From: Oscillospiraceae bacterium | GTDB lineage: Bacteria > Bacillota > Clostridia > Oscillospirales > Ruminococcaceae | Direction of reading: 5' to 3' | Length of the DNA: 64,000 bases | NCBI GenBank assembly: GCA_024404815.1 | Contig: JAKSPL010000004.1 | Location: 1-64,000, forward strand | Shown here: positions 19,801 to 28,693 of the stretch, one piece after another | Position numbering within the stretch: position 1 is the stretch's first letter | Layout: every line of letters begins with the position of its first letter | Translations under genes and position numbers: made by a program | Notes under the pieces: model-generated | The model's input: the letters and a program-made list of their open reading frames with translations, nothing else | Databases searched by the model: none | Told to the model about the DNA's origin: nothing

Positions 19801-20376
19801 ATGGAAACGAAATCAATTATGATCGTCGGCGTCGGCGGACAGGGCAGCCTGCTCGCCAGCCGTATTCTCGGCAATGTTCTGCTTCAGCAGGGCTTTGCCG
19901 TCAAGGTCAGCGAGGTCCACGGTATGTCACAGCGCGGCGGCTCGGTCGTCACCTATGTCAAGTACGGCGATGCCGTGTATTCGCCTGTTGTTGAGCAGGG
20001 CGAAGCGGATGTCATCATCTCGTTTGAACTGCTCGAAGCTGCTCGCTGGGCATCCTGCCTGAAAAAGGGCGGCAAGATCGTTACCTCGACACAGACACTC
20101 GACCCGATGCCTGTTATCACAGGTGCGGCAACGTATCCGCAGGAAATCGTCGAAAAGTTGAAAGGCATGAACATTGATGTCACCGCAGTCGATGCACTCT
20201 CTCTGGCAGAGCAGGCAGGCAGCGCAAAGGCATCCAATGTTGTGCTGATGGGCGTTGTATCCAAGAAAATGGAATTCGATGAGGCTGTCTGGCAGGAAGC
20301 ACTCAACCAGTGTGTCCCTGCAAAATTCATTGAAATGAACCGCAAAGCGTTCGCGCTTGGCAGAGAGGCAATGTAA
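19801..20376 (+). CDS. iorB: Indolepyruvate ferredoxin oxidoreductase, beta subunit
   Basis: 191 aa, the gamma/beta-type subunit of the same complex: GVGGQGSLLASRIL at the N-terminus and SEVHGMSQRGGSVV. ACGGAGG precedes the ATG. Its TAA shares a base with the paaK ATG. Confidence 0.95.
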   Translation: METKSIMIVGVGGQGSLLASRILGNVLLQQGFAVKVSEVHGMSQRGGSVVTYVKYGDAVYSPVVEQGEADVIISFELLEAARWASCLKKGGKIVTSTQTLDPMPVITGAATYPQEIVEKLKGMNIDVTAVDALSLAEQAGSAKASNVVLMGVVSKKMEFDEAVWQEALNQCVPAKFIEMNRKAFALGREAM

Positions 20377-21683
20377 TGGAACGATATTGGAATGCGGAAA
20401 TGGAATGCATGGACAGGGATTCTCTGGAAACGCTCCAGAGCTACCGTCTGATGCGGACTGTTCGCCGTGTTTATGACAATGTACCGCTGTATCGGGAGCG
20501 TATGGATGCCGCAGGAGTAAAGCCTGAGGATATCCGCAGTATCAAGGACTTGCACAAGCTTCCGTTCACCTATAAGCAGGATCTGCGCGACACCTATCCT
20601 TACGGACTGTTTGCTGTTCCGATGAATCAGGTCGTCAGAGTCCATGCGTCCAGCGGCACCACAGGCAAAAAGATCGTCGTTGGCTACACCGCAAACGACC
20701 TCGATATGTGGTCGGAGTGCTGTGCCCGTGCGCTGACCGCCGCAGGTGCGGATAACACCGATTTTATGCACGTATCCTATGGATACGGTCTGTTTACGGG
20801 CGGCTTCGGCGTGCATGGCGGCGCGGAAAAGGTCGGCATGACGGTCATTCCTGTTTCGACAGGCAACTCCAAGCAGCAGATCAATGTGCTGAAAGATTTC
20901 GGCTCGACGTTTATCTGCTGTACACCGTCCTACGCCCTTAGCCTTGCTGAAACAATGGCGGAGATGGGTGTGACGAAGGACGACATCAAGCTCCGCGCAG
21001 GTTTGTTCGGTGCAGAGCCATGGACAGAGGAAATGCGCCGCGATATTGAGCAGAAACTCGGCATCAAGGCAATGGATATCTATGGTCTGACCGAAATTAT
21101 GGGACCGGGTGTGGCATTTGAATGTTCCGAGCAGACGGGTATGCACATCAACGAAGACCATTTCATCCCCGAGATCATTGATCCCGATACGGGAGAGGTA
21201 TTGCCGGAGGGCGCACAGGGCGAACTCGTATTTACGTGCATTTCGAAAGAAGCCTTCCCGATGCTCCGTTACCGTACCAGAGATATTGTCACACTGGAAC
21301 GCGGTGTATGTTCCTGCGGCAGAACATTCGTCAAGATGAAGAAACCTGCCGGCAGAAGCGACGATATGCTGATTATCCGCGGTGTCAACGTATTCCCGTC
21401 CCAGATCGAAAGCGTTCTGCTGTCGCTGGGCAATACCGCACCGTACTATCAGATCATCGTTGACCGCGTCAACAACAACGACACGTTTGAAATTCAGGTA
21501 GAGATCTCGCCCGATATGTTCACCGATACTGTCGGCAATCTGGAAGAACAGACCAAACGCATTCGTGAGGCTGTCCACACGACACTCGGCATTCAGGCGA
21601 AGATCACATTGGTCGAACCGAAGTCTATTCCGCGTGCGGAGGGCAAATCGGTTCATGTGATCGACCGCAGAAAGCTCCATTGA
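20376..21683 (+). CDS. paaK: Phenylacetate-CoA ligase
   Basis: 435 aa AMP-forming ligase. The nucleotide loop SSGTTGKK is near residue 91, with YGLTEIMGPG and the Lys-containing C-terminus PRAEGKSVHVIDRR. With iorAB it interconverts aryl acids, their CoA esters and aryl-pyruvates, either in aromatic amino acid degradation with ATP gain or in reverse for synthesis from scavenged aryl acids. Confidence 0.93.
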   Translation: MERYWNAEMECMDRDSLETLQSYRLMRTVRRVYDNVPLYRERMDAAGVKPEDIRSIKDLHKLPFTYKQDLRDTYPYGLFAVPMNQVVRVHASSGTTGKKIVVGYTANDLDMWSECCARALTAAGADNTDFMHVSYGYGLFTGGFGVHGGAEKVGMTVIPVSTGNSKQQINVLKDFGSTFICCTPSYALSLAETMAEMGVTKDDIKLRAGLFGAEPWTEEMRRDIEQKLGIKAMDIYGLTEIMGPGVAFECSEQTGMHINEDHFIPEIIDPDTGEVLPEGAQGELVFTCISKEAFPMLRYRTRDIVTLERGVCSCGRTFVKMKKPAGRSDDMLIIRGVNVFPSQIESVLLSLGNTAPYYQIIVDRVNNNDTFEIQVEISPDMFTDTVGNLEEQTKRIREAVHTTLGIQAKITLVEPKSIPRAEGKSVHVIDRRKLH

Positions 21684-21698
21684 GAGAGGGGGATTTTC

Positions 21699-22130
21699 AT
21701 GTTCATTCGTCAAATTTCTATTTTTATCGAGAACCGTCCCGGCAGACTTGCCGCCGTCACACAGCTTCTTGGTGATGCAGGCATCGACATTCGTTCGCTG
21801 AGTCTTGCAGATACCAAAGATTTCGGAATCCTCCGCCTGATCGTCAACAAACCCGACATGGCGATCGGCGTGCTGAAAGATGCAGGCTGTACCATCACCG
21901 TAACCAATGTGGTAGGCGTGAAAATTCCTGACAGACCGGGCGGACTTGCGGAGATCCTTCAGATCCTCAACCGTGCGGATGTGAATGTTGAGTATATGTA
22001 TGCGTTTGTCAACCGCAGCAGCGACCGTGCGGATGTGATTTTCCGCATGGACAACGAGGAGAAGGGACTGCGCGTTTTGCAGGAGAATGAGGTAGCGATT
22101 TTGTCTTGCGATGAGGTTTATGACAGCTGA
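21699..22130 (+). CDS. Tandem ACT-domain protein
   Basis: 143 aa with two ACT modules (about 3-65 and 72-135); each starts with an ENRPGRL- or PDRPGGL-like turn that binds an amino acid. ACT proteins of this kind commonly follow iorAB-paaK and probably sense an aromatic amino acid. AGAGGGGG precedes the ATG. Confidence 0.85.
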   Translation: MFIRQISIFIENRPGRLAAVTQLLGDAGIDIRSLSLADTKDFGILRLIVNKPDMAIGVLKDAGCTITVTNVVGVKIPDRPGGLAEILQILNRADVNVEYMYAFVNRSSDRADVIFRMDNEEKGLRVLQENEVAILSCDEVYDS

Positions 22131-22214
22131 ACCGGTTCTCAATTTGGTTTTGTGTATTGTGCTGTAATTCGACTTGATTTTTGTATGAAAACGCCGAAAT
22201 ACTGACCCATCCCC

Positions 22215-22242
22215 TTGACATTTTGCAAAATTCGTGTATAAT
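22215..22242 (+). promoter_or_regulatory. Promoter of the zinc-ribbon gene
   Basis: TTGACA (22215-22220), 16 bp, TATAAT (22237-22242), in the 250-bp gap after the ACT gene. Nothing else was seen in that gap. Confidence 0.8.
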
Positions 22243-22379
22243 ATGTTTATAGGCATTGTGGGCGAATTGACAAAAACGCATATCGGATTTGTCGATTCCC
22301 ATCTGTTTATGTTTTATCTTATCAACGAAGAATTTCGATGCAATCGTCGGTATTCTTTGCCTAATAGGAGTGTGTGAGT

Positions 22380-22820
22380 ATGGGAGTACTTGATTCAATT
22401 CGTGATACAAGCAGAAATGCAACCGAAAAAATTTCCAATATCTCTGAAGTAAACAATCTGAAACGCAAGATCCTTTATGAGGAGGAGCGTATTGTTGAGA
22501 TCTTTGCCGATCTGGGCAAGAAGTATTACAAGAATCCCGATGAGGATCCGGCTGTGTTCCGCGATCTGTGCGATGATATCGACACACGCCGCCGCCGTAT
22601 CAAGAAGATGAAGTTCGAACTGAACACGCTGCGCGGCTACAAAATGTGCCCGAAATGCGATGCTCAGAACGGAGAAAAGAGCATCTTCTGCAACGTCTGC
22701 GGTGCAAGACTTCCTGACCCTGAGGACGAGGATTTCACCTCCCTCGATGAGAATGATTACTACACCGAGAGCAGCAATCAGTTCTTCAACGCTGACAGCA
22801 CAGGCAATATCGGACTCTAA
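22380..22820 (+). CDS. Coiled-coil zinc-ribbon protein
   Basis: 146 aa. A charged helical region (about 1-90) is followed by a zinc ribbon CPKC...CNVC (about 97-116) and an acidic tail. TAGGAG (22365-22370) precedes ATG 22380 by 9 nt. Such proteins are common in Clostridia; function unknown. Confidence 0.8.
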   Translation: MGVLDSIRDTSRNATEKISNISEVNNLKRKILYEEERIVEIFADLGKKYYKNPDEDPAVFRDLCDDIDTRRRRIKKMKFELNTLRGYKMCPKCDAQNGEKSIFCNVCGARLPDPEDEDFTSLDENDYYTESSNQFFNADSTGNIGL

Positions 22821-22832
22821 GAAAAGCATACA

Positions 22833-22873
22833 AAAGACCGTTTCACGGAAAACCGTGGGACGGTCTTTTTTTG
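22833..22873 (+). terminator. Terminator before the spoIIIA operon
   Basis: AAAGACCG...CACGG and CCGTG...CGGTCTTT around AAAA, then a T run. It separates vegetative transcription from spoIIIA. Confidence 0.85.
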
Positions 22874-22887
22874 TGCCCTGCGAATGT

Positions 22888-22916
22888 GCATATCTTGTCC
22901 TGCCGCCGCATAGGAT
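22888..22916 (+). promoter_or_regulatory. Likely sigma-E promoter of spoIIIA
   Basis: GCATATC (22888-22894), a 14-nt spacer, then CATAGGAT (22909-22916). This matches the B. subtilis sigma-E pattern (KMATATT - 14 - CATACA-T) in both boxes and spacing, and no sigma-A promoter was seen here. Confidence 0.7.
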
Positions 22917-22943
22917 GAAACAGAAATGAAAGGTGGGATTCGA

Positions 22944-23870
22944 ATGCAAACAAGCAGTTTTTCGCGTGCGGTACCGTATTTCCCAGAGGTCTTGCAGGAA
23001 CCGCTGCGGCGGATGTCGGCGGCGGAACAGGAACGGGTACAGGAAATTCGTCTGCGCGTCAACCGTCCGATGCAGGTCGTCTGCGGCGGACAGGCATATC
23101 CGCTCTGTCGGGACGGCAGTATCGGCTTCCGTGATACAGATGGAATCCTTATCAGCCGACTGATGCTGGATACGATATTTCAGAGCATCTGCGAGCATTC
23201 TGTACATAGCTACCAGCAGGATATCCGACAGGGATTTGTCACGATCGCAGGGGGCAGCAGGGTGGGACTCTGCGGCAGTGCGGTCATGCAGGACGGGACG
23301 GTGGAGATGCTGCGATACATCAGCGGCATGAATTTTCGTATCGCAAAGGAACTGCGCGGCTGTGCGGAGCAGCTTGCGGCGCAGGTGTTTCAGGACGGGG
23401 TGTGCGGTGTGCTGCTTGCAGGTCCGCCTGCTTCCGGAAAAACAACAATTCTGCGAGATCTCGGTAGGATTCTCGGCGCGAAATATCGTGTGAGTCTGAT
23501 TGATGAACGCGGAGAGTTGGCGGCAGTACAGCATGGCGAACCGTCTTTCGACTTAGGACATCAGACAGATGTGTTTGACGGCTACCCGAAAGCGGCAGGC
23601 ATTGCGGCGGCGGTGCGTGTCATGTCCCCTGAGGTACTGCTCTGCGATGAGATCGGTGGTGAGGACGAAACAGATGCGCTGCTGCCGACCTTGCATACGG
23701 GTGTACAGCTTGTCGCATCGGTTCACGCAGGAAGCATTGCGGAACTCTATGCAAGACCGCAGATCAAGCGCCTGTTGGAGGCGAATGCCTTTTCCTATGC
23801 GGTGATGCTTGGAACAGGTGCTCAATGCGGACAGGTTTTGTCAGTGCGCTGTGTGGGGCATCAGCTATGA
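22944..23870 (+). CDS. spoIIIAA: Stage III sporulation protein AA (secretion-type ATPase)
   Basis: 308 aa. ATPase of the mother cell to forespore channel (the feeding tube), related to secretion ATPases. Walker A GPPASGKT starts near residue 160. ATG 22944 with AAAGGTGG upstream is preferred over ATG 22926. First of eight overlapping or adjacent genes. Confidence 0.95.
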   Translation: MQTSSFSRAVPYFPEVLQEPLRRMSAAEQERVQEIRLRVNRPMQVVCGGQAYPLCRDGSIGFRDTDGILISRLMLDTIFQSICEHSVHSYQQDIRQGFVTIAGGSRVGLCGSAVMQDGTVEMLRYISGMNFRIAKELRGCAEQLAAQVFQDGVCGVLLAGPPASGKTTILRDLGRILGAKYRVSLIDERGELAAVQHGEPSFDLGHQTDVFDGYPKAAGIAAAVRVMSPEVLLCDEIGGEDETDALLPTLHTGVQLVASVHAGSIAELYARPQIKRLLEANAFSYAVMLGTGAQCGQVLSVRCVGHQL

Positions 23871-24361
23871 TTCGGGGCGTGGGATTGCTGCTGCTGCTGG
23901 TAACGGCGGCACTCTGCGGAAATTCTGCGGCGGTCAGTCTGGAACAGCGTGTCAGACGGCTGCGCAAACTGGAACTCTTTTGTGATGCGGCGGCGAGTGA
24001 ACTGAAATTTCTGCTGCCGACAGTCGGGGAGTTGCTGACACATCTGGCGGCGCGTGCAGAGTTCGCAGAACTGGGATTTTTACAGGCAATGGCCGGTATG
24101 GAAACCGGTTTTCCCGAATGCTGGGCGGCGGCGGTCACGGCGGACAAGACACTTTCTGCGGAGGAACGGGAAATTCTGCGGACGATCGGAGAAACGCTCG
24201 GAAGTACGGAGCTTGCAGGACAGCTTTCCGCGCTTGCGCTCTGCCGTGAACGGTTTGCATCATGCAGGGAATCCGCAGAGGCAGATCTGCTGCGCCGCGG
24301 ACGGCTTTGCCGCAGTATGGGACTGCTGACGGGGATATTTCTCGTGATTCTGTTGCTGTGA
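23867..24361 (+). CDS. spoIIIAB: Stage III sporulation protein AB
   Basis: 164 aa, N-terminal membrane helix, helical cytoplasmic part and C-terminal membrane helix (LLTGIFLVILLL), resembling GspF-type secretion proteins. Its ATG overlaps the spoIIIAA stop (ATGA). Confidence 0.9.
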   Translation: MIRGVGLLLLLVTAALCGNSAAVSLEQRVRRLRKLELFCDAAASELKFLLPTVGELLTHLAARAEFAELGFLQAMAGMETGFPECWAAAVTADKTLSAEEREILRTIGETLGSTELAGQLSALALCRERFASCRESAEADLLRRGRLCRSMGLLTGIFLVILLL

Positions 24362-24373
24362 GGGTGCTTTGGC

Positions 24374-24571
24374 ATGGACATAGATTTGATTTTCAAGGTG
24401 GCAGGTATCGGGATCATTGTTGCCGTGCTGAATCTGGTACTGAAACGGGCGGAGCGCGAAGAACAGGCGATGCTGACAACACTTGCGGGACTGATCGTGG
24501 TACTGATGTTGATTGTTACGCAGATACAGGACTTATTCGATACTGTCAAAACGGTGTTCGGATTATGGTGA
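24374..24571 (+). CDS. spoIIIAC: Stage III sporulation protein AC
   Basis: 65 aa with two membrane helices and the conserved start DLIFKVAGIGIIVAVLN. Usual length for the family. It overlaps spoIIIAD. Confidence 0.93.
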   Translation: MDIDLIFKVAGIGIIVAVLNLVLKRAEREEQAMLTTLAGLIVVLMLIVTQIQDLFDTVKTVFGLW

Positions 24572-24966
24572 CGGCATTGCAGGTGGCAGGACTTTCACTG
24601 ACGGCGGTTCTGCTGGCAAAGGTGCTGGAGCGGTACGCGGCAGAGCAGGCAATGCTACTGATGATGCTGCTTTGTGTGGGGCTGACGGCGGCTGCGGTAC
24701 TATCTCTGACGCCAATTCTGGAACGCATGGACACGCTTTTGCACGCAGGCGGATTGTCTGCGGACGAAACGGCGCGGCTCAGCAAAGCGATCGGGGTGTG
24801 TATTGTCACGGAGCTTGCCGCGGATACCTGTCGGGATGCAGGGGAAGCGGCATTGGCAACGGCAGTAACGATGACAGGGAAAACTACGCTGCTGCTTCTT
24901 TCTCTGCCATTAGTCGAAACGCTGCTCCGTGTGATGGAGGAGGTGCTGGGATGTGCAGGCGGATAG
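24565..24966 (+). CDS. spoIIIAD: Stage III sporulation protein AD
   Basis: 133 aa, about four membrane helices; the family pattern L..K.....A......AGLS near the start and ...ELAADTCRDAGE...A....KT near the end are recognisable. The ATG at 24565 lies inside the last codons of spoIIIAC; a much longer open frame upstream is only read-through of spoIIIAB sequence. Confidence 0.92.
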   Translation: MVTALQVAGLSLTAVLLAKVLERYAAEQAMLLMMLLCVGLTAAAVLSLTPILERMDTLLHAGGLSADETARLSKAIGVCIVTELAADTCRDAGEAALATAVTMTGKTTLLLLSLPLVETLLRVMEEVLGCAGG

Positions 24967-26072
24967 TGGTCGGATTGCTGGCGGTACTGCTGGCGTGGGT
25001 TTGGGTGTTTCCGTTGCAGGCTTCTGCGGCGGATGCGCTGGGAGAACTTGCCGCGGCAGGAGAATTGTCACTTCCCGACACAGCAGAAACGGTGTTGTCA
25101 GAAGCAGGCATCACGGCGGATTCCCCGACATCGGTACTGGAACTTTCTCCGCGCAGGTGGTTTGCAATGCTCTGGGATACCCTGAAAACAGAAGCATTTG
25201 CGCCGATTTCTCTGCTGGCAGCCTTTCTGACGCTTTTGTTTCTCACGGCTGTACTGGGCGGTGTCAATGACATGGCGGCGTCGGGCAGTTTGCGCGGCGT
25301 ACTGGATTTTTTATGCGTGCTGATCTGTGTCGGGACAGCCGCGGCACCGTTTTGCAGCTGTCTGAAACGAACCGCGGACGCGCTGACTGAGGGCAGCGTA
25401 TTTATGGGAAGTTTTATTCCCGTGTTCAGCGGATTTTTGGCGGCAGGCGGTTCGGCGGCATCGGGAAGTACCTATCAGATGCTCGTTTTTTTCCTGACGG
25501 AACTGATGCAGCAGCTGAACGGGCATTTTTTGTTTCCGTTGTTGGAAGCCGCCGCCGCGCTGGGCATTGCAGATGCGGTGAATCCGTCGCTGCGGCTTGG
25601 CGGACTGGTACAGGGAATCCGCAGGGCTGTGACATGGCTGCTTGGATTTCTGATGACGGCGTTTGCGGCGCTGTTGTCGATTCGGAGCTTTGTGGCGGAT
25701 GCAGCGGACGGGATTGCGGTGAGAACCGTGCGGCTGGTGACCTCAGGACTGATTCCTGTTGTCGGCGGTGCAGTATCGGAGGCATACGGCTCGGTGCAGG
25801 GGAGTATTCGGCTGATGCAAAGCGGTACGGGTGTATTGGGGATTCTGGCAATCGTGTGGCTGACGGTTCCGCCGATTTTGTCGGTTGTCAGTTACAGAGC
25901 TGTGTTCGGACTGGCAGGCATTGCGGCAGAGCTGACGGGAACAGATGCTATTCGAAAATTCTGTCGGGATGCTGAAAATGTCCTTGCGGCGGCGTTTGCG
26001 ATGCTCGTGACCTATGCGGTCATGCTGATCTTCTCGACAGCGCTCATGCTTCTGATGATGGACGGAGGCTGA
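24951..26072 (+). CDS. spoIIIAE: Stage III sporulation protein AE
   Basis: 373 aa with a signal peptide (about 1-27) and seven or so membrane helices. It belongs to the forespore engulfment channel. AGGAGG-like sequence inside the end of spoIIIAD precedes ATG 24951. The frame is open from 24513, but that extra part is in the wrong frame over spoIIIAC/AD. Confidence 0.92.
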   Translation: MCRRIVVGLLAVLLAWVWVFPLQASAADALGELAAAGELSLPDTAETVLSEAGITADSPTSVLELSPRRWFAMLWDTLKTEAFAPISLLAAFLTLLFLTAVLGGVNDMAASGSLRGVLDFLCVLICVGTAAAPFCSCLKRTADALTEGSVFMGSFIPVFSGFLAAGGSAASGSTYQMLVFFLTELMQQLNGHFLFPLLEAAAALGIADAVNPSLRLGGLVQGIRRAVTWLLGFLMTAFAALLSIRSFVADAADGIAVRTVRLVTSGLIPVVGGAVSEAYGSVQGSIRLMQSGTGVLGILAIVWLTVPPILSVVSYRAVFGLAGIAAELTGTDAIRKFCRDAENVLAAAFAMLVTYAVMLIFSTALMLLMMDGG

Positions 26073-26073
26073 A

Positions 26074-26535
26074 ATGGAAGCTCTGGAAAAAAGTGTATTC
26101 TGCGTGTGTATGGCGGCATTGGGACTGCGGCTTGCGGAAGGGATCCTGCCGATACAGCGGTTCGCAAAGCAGATTCGGGTACTGTTTACGGCACTCTTGC
26201 TCATCTGTCTGCTGCGTCCGCTGCTGGATATGGATTTCTCGGCAGTCGGGCAAGGTCTGCCTGCGAATGAGGACTATGCCGAATTTGCAGAACTGGGCGA
26301 TGCGGCACGCTGCGAGGCTGTTGCAGAATGTGTACAGAACCGTTTGCAGTCAGAACTGGACGCGCATCATGTCGAATGTGAGATACTTTCCGTAAATGTG
26401 CATATTCAGGAGGACGGCGGCATAGAGATAGATGAGGTCCTCATCGGCGGCAGTACCCTTATGGGTACGGTGTATTTGCGGGAATGGCTGGGAAACGGTG
26501 TCAGGATCACAGTCGGGGAGGAGGCGGTGCCGTGA
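26074..26535 (+). CDS. spoIIIAF: Stage III sporulation protein AF
   Basis: 153 aa: two N-terminal membrane helices (about 5-22 and 32-52), then a ring-building-like extracytoplasmic domain. Starts one base after the spoIIIAE stop codon. Confidence 0.88.
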   Translation: MEALEKSVFCVCMAALGLRLAEGILPIQRFAKQIRVLFTALLLICLLRPLLDMDFSAVGQGLPANEDYAEFAELGDAARCEAVAECVQNRLQSELDAHHVECEILSVNVHIQEDGGIEIDEVLIGGSTLMGTVYLREWLGNGVRITVGEEAVP

Positions 26536-27077
26536 GGTACATTGCGATGCTGCGGCGGTGGTGCAGAGAGGGCGGAAGAAACAGGATCCTTCTGCTGCTG
26601 GGCGGTTCTGCGGTGGGAATGCTCCTGCTGTCGAGCTTGCTGCCGAAGAAAACAGACACAGCACCGTCGAAGACCGTACCACAGGAAAGTACGGTCAGTC
26701 AGGCGGCAGACTATGCGGCAGAAACCGAACGGCGACTGACAGAATTGCTGGAACAAATGGACGGTGTCGGCACGGTGACGGTGATGGTGACGGTGGACGG
26801 AACTGCCGAGGAAATCTATGCGGAGGAGGTGAGAGAATCTCAGAGCGACAGCAGCAGACAGACGGAACGTGCCTGCGTCATTCTGCGCACGGACGGTGAT
26901 GAGTCCGCGCTGGTCACAAAAACGCGGCATCCGATGCTGTCGGGGGTTGCGGTGCTTTGTACGGGCGGCGGCAGTCCTGCGGTGCAGGAAAAAGTGGTTC
27001 GTGCAGTATCTACGGTGCTGGACATTCCGTCCTCAGATATTTACGTCGGGCGGCAGAAGGCTGTACCGACACCATGA
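26532..27077 (+). CDS. spoIIIAG: Stage III sporulation protein AG
   Basis: 181 aa. One membrane helix (about 20-38), then the ring-forming domain with YAAETERRLTELLEQMDGVG and VTVMVTVDG. AG forms a large ring in the intermembrane space. The GTG at 26532 overlaps the spoIIIAF stop. Confidence 0.9.
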   Translation: MRYIAMLRRWCREGGRNRILLLLGGSAVGMLLLSSLLPKKTDTAPSKTVPQESTVSQAADYAAETERRLTELLEQMDGVGTVTVMVTVDGTAEEIYAEEVRESQSDSSRQTERACVILRTDGDESALVTKTRHPMLSGVAVLCTGGGSPAVQEKVVRAVSTVLDIPSSDIYVGRQKAVPTP

Positions 27078-27093
27078 AAGGAGCGATTTTTCC

Positions 27094-27687
27094 ATGAAAA
27101 AACCAACTGTCATTATCGGGAAACGTCAGATCATCCTAAGTTGTCTGACCTTGATTCTCGGCATTGCGGTGTATCTGAACTATGTGCTGGCGGACGGTGA
27201 TTCGCTGATGCCGAAGCAGACGGCGGCGGAACGTACAGCAGTCAGCGCAGATTCCGCAGAGGCGGCATCTGTCGGCGGCGATGAGGGTTTGGACAGCTAC
27301 GGCGCGGCGGAACTCGTCAATGCGTCAGCAAATGCGGATTTCTTTGCGCAGGCACGTCTGGAGAAGCAGACAAGCCGCGATCAGGCGGTCGAAACCCTGC
27401 AAAGCATTATCGGGGGCGGCGACCTGAGCGAGGACGAAATGGTGGTCAATGCGATCGATGCGGTCAGCATTTCCAAACAGATCGAAAGCGAAAGCGTCAT
27501 CGAAAGCCTGATCCTTGCACAGGGATTTCCTGACTGCGTGGTTTATCTGGACGGAAATACCGCGAAAATCGTGGTAGAAAGCAACGGACTGGAAGCGGCA
27601 CAGGCTGCTGCCATCAAGGATATCGTGCTGACCGAAGCGGAAATTCCTGCCGAGGGAATCCGTATTTTCGAAGTGGATGCAACATAA
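27094..27687 (+). CDS. spoIIIAH: Stage III sporulation protein AH
   Basis: 197 aa. Membrane helix (about 10-28; LTLILGIAVYLNYVLA) followed by a linker and a ring-building domain that binds forespore SpoIIQ in B. subtilis. AAAGGAG precedes ATG 27094. Last gene of the operon. Confidence 0.92.
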   Translation: MKKPTVIIGKRQIILSCLTLILGIAVYLNYVLADGDSLMPKQTAAERTAVSADSAEAASVGGDEGLDSYGAAELVNASANADFFAQARLEKQTSRDQAVETLQSIIGGGDLSEDEMVVNAIDAVSISKQIESESVIESLILAQGFPDCVVYLDGNTAKIVVESNGLEAAQAAAIKDIVLTEAEIPAEGIRIFEVDAT

Positions 27688-27699
27688 TATGCGGACAAA

Positions 27700-27746
27700 T
27701 GCCGCAGAGATCCCGAGGAGGATACTCTGCGGCAAAAACTTTTTTC
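27700..27746 (+). terminator. Terminator of spoIIIA
   Basis: TGCCGCAGAG (27700-27709) and CTCTGCGGCA (27725-27734), then AAAAAC and a T run. Confidence 0.8.
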
Positions 27747-27775
27747 GGATTTCTTTGTTTTTTTTCAAAAAAAGG

Positions 27776-27804
27776 TTGTACGAATCGAAAAAATTTGCTA
27801 TAAT
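27776..27804 (+). promoter_or_regulatory. Promoter of the asp23-nusB unit
   Basis: TTGTAC (27776-27781), 17 bp, TATAAT (27799-27804). Probably drives the long run of genes up to 39348, which has mostly overlapping or tight junctions. Confidence 0.75.
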
Positions 27805-27899
27805 AAGAAGTGTATAAATTTTTGGAGGGCGCGGAGAATTTCCAACCGCCGCAGTTCTCCGAATGTATTCCACCATCTGAACGAATGGAGATTAGGACT

Positions 27900-28241
27900 A
27901 TGAGTAATCAATATCCGAAAAAGCCTGAAACAGCAGGCAATGTGAAGATTTCCGAAAACGTCATCCGCTCGATCGCACAGGTTGCCGCTCTCGAAGTGGA
28001 GGGCATCGAATCGCTGGCAGAGCCGAAAACCTCGCTGCTGCGCCCGACTTCGCCTGTGACCATCAATGTGGCAGGTGATATGGTCGAAATTACGCTGATG
28101 CTCGTGCTGAAAAGCGGCTACCGTCTGCCGAAGGTCGCAGAGCAGGTACAGCTTGCCGTCAAGGAAAATGTCCAGAGCATGACAGGCGTTGTCGTGTCGA
28201 AAGTCCATGTGATCGCCGCAGGACTGGCATTTGAAAACTGA
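27900..28241 (+). CDS. Asp23/Gls24 family envelope stress protein
   Basis: 113 aa. Family core: GNVKISENVIRSIAQVAALE, GIESL, then LMLVLKSGYRLPKVAEQVQ. Almost always next to nusB in Firmicutes. GGAG (27887-27890) supports ATG 27900. The role is in cell-envelope homeostasis, poorly defined. Confidence 0.92.
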   Translation: MSNQYPKKPETAGNVKISENVIRSIAQVAALEVEGIESLAEPKTSLLRPTSPVTINVAGDMVEITLMLVLKSGYRLPKVAEQVQLAVKENVQSMTGVVVSKVHVIAAGLAFEN

Positions 28242-28267
28242 ACATCGCAGCGAAAGGAACGAAATCT

Positions 28268-28693
28268 ATGTCAAGACGTGAAATCCGTGACAGCGCATTC
28301 AAGCTGATGTTTGAAAAGCTGCTGCGTGAAGATTCCATCGAAACCCTCTACCGCATTGTGGAGGAGGAGGAAATCGACGAGATCATCCTCAACAAGCAGG
28401 TCCGCGAAATGGTGGACGGAACACTTGCACACGCAGAGGAGCTGGACGGCATTATTGAAAAGTACAGCAAGACCCGTGCGCTGAACCGCATTCCGAAGCT
28501 GAATCTTGCAATTCTCCGCATCGCACTCTATGAGATCCTGTACGATGAGGGAACTCCGCAGAATGCCGCGATCAATGAGGCAGTCGAGCTGGCAAAGAAC
28601 TATACCTATCAGGAGGATGTCAGCTTTATCAATGGTCTGCTGGGCGCGTATGCAAGAGATCATGCAGAACCGCAGAAAGCCGAAAACGCATGA
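28268..28693 (+). CDS. nusB: Transcription antitermination factor NusB
   Basis: 141 aa all-helical RNA-binding protein that works with NusE at rRNA boxA sites. It shows SRREIRDSAFKLMFE at the start and EILYDEGTPQNAAINEAVELAKNY near the end. Its stop overlaps the next ATG. Confidence 0.95.
   Translation: MSRREIRDSAFKLMFEKLLREDSIETLYRIVEEEEIDEIILNKQVREMVDGTLAHAEELDGIIEKYSKTRALNRIPKLNLAILRIALYEILYDEGTPQNAAINEAVELAKNYTYQEDVSFINGLLGAYARDHAEPQKAENA

Noticed and set aside
24513..24950. Long open frame upstream of spoIIIAE, possible fusion
   Set aside because: The reading is out of frame over well recognised spoIIIAC and spoIIIAD; the spoIIIAE signal peptide begins at 24951.
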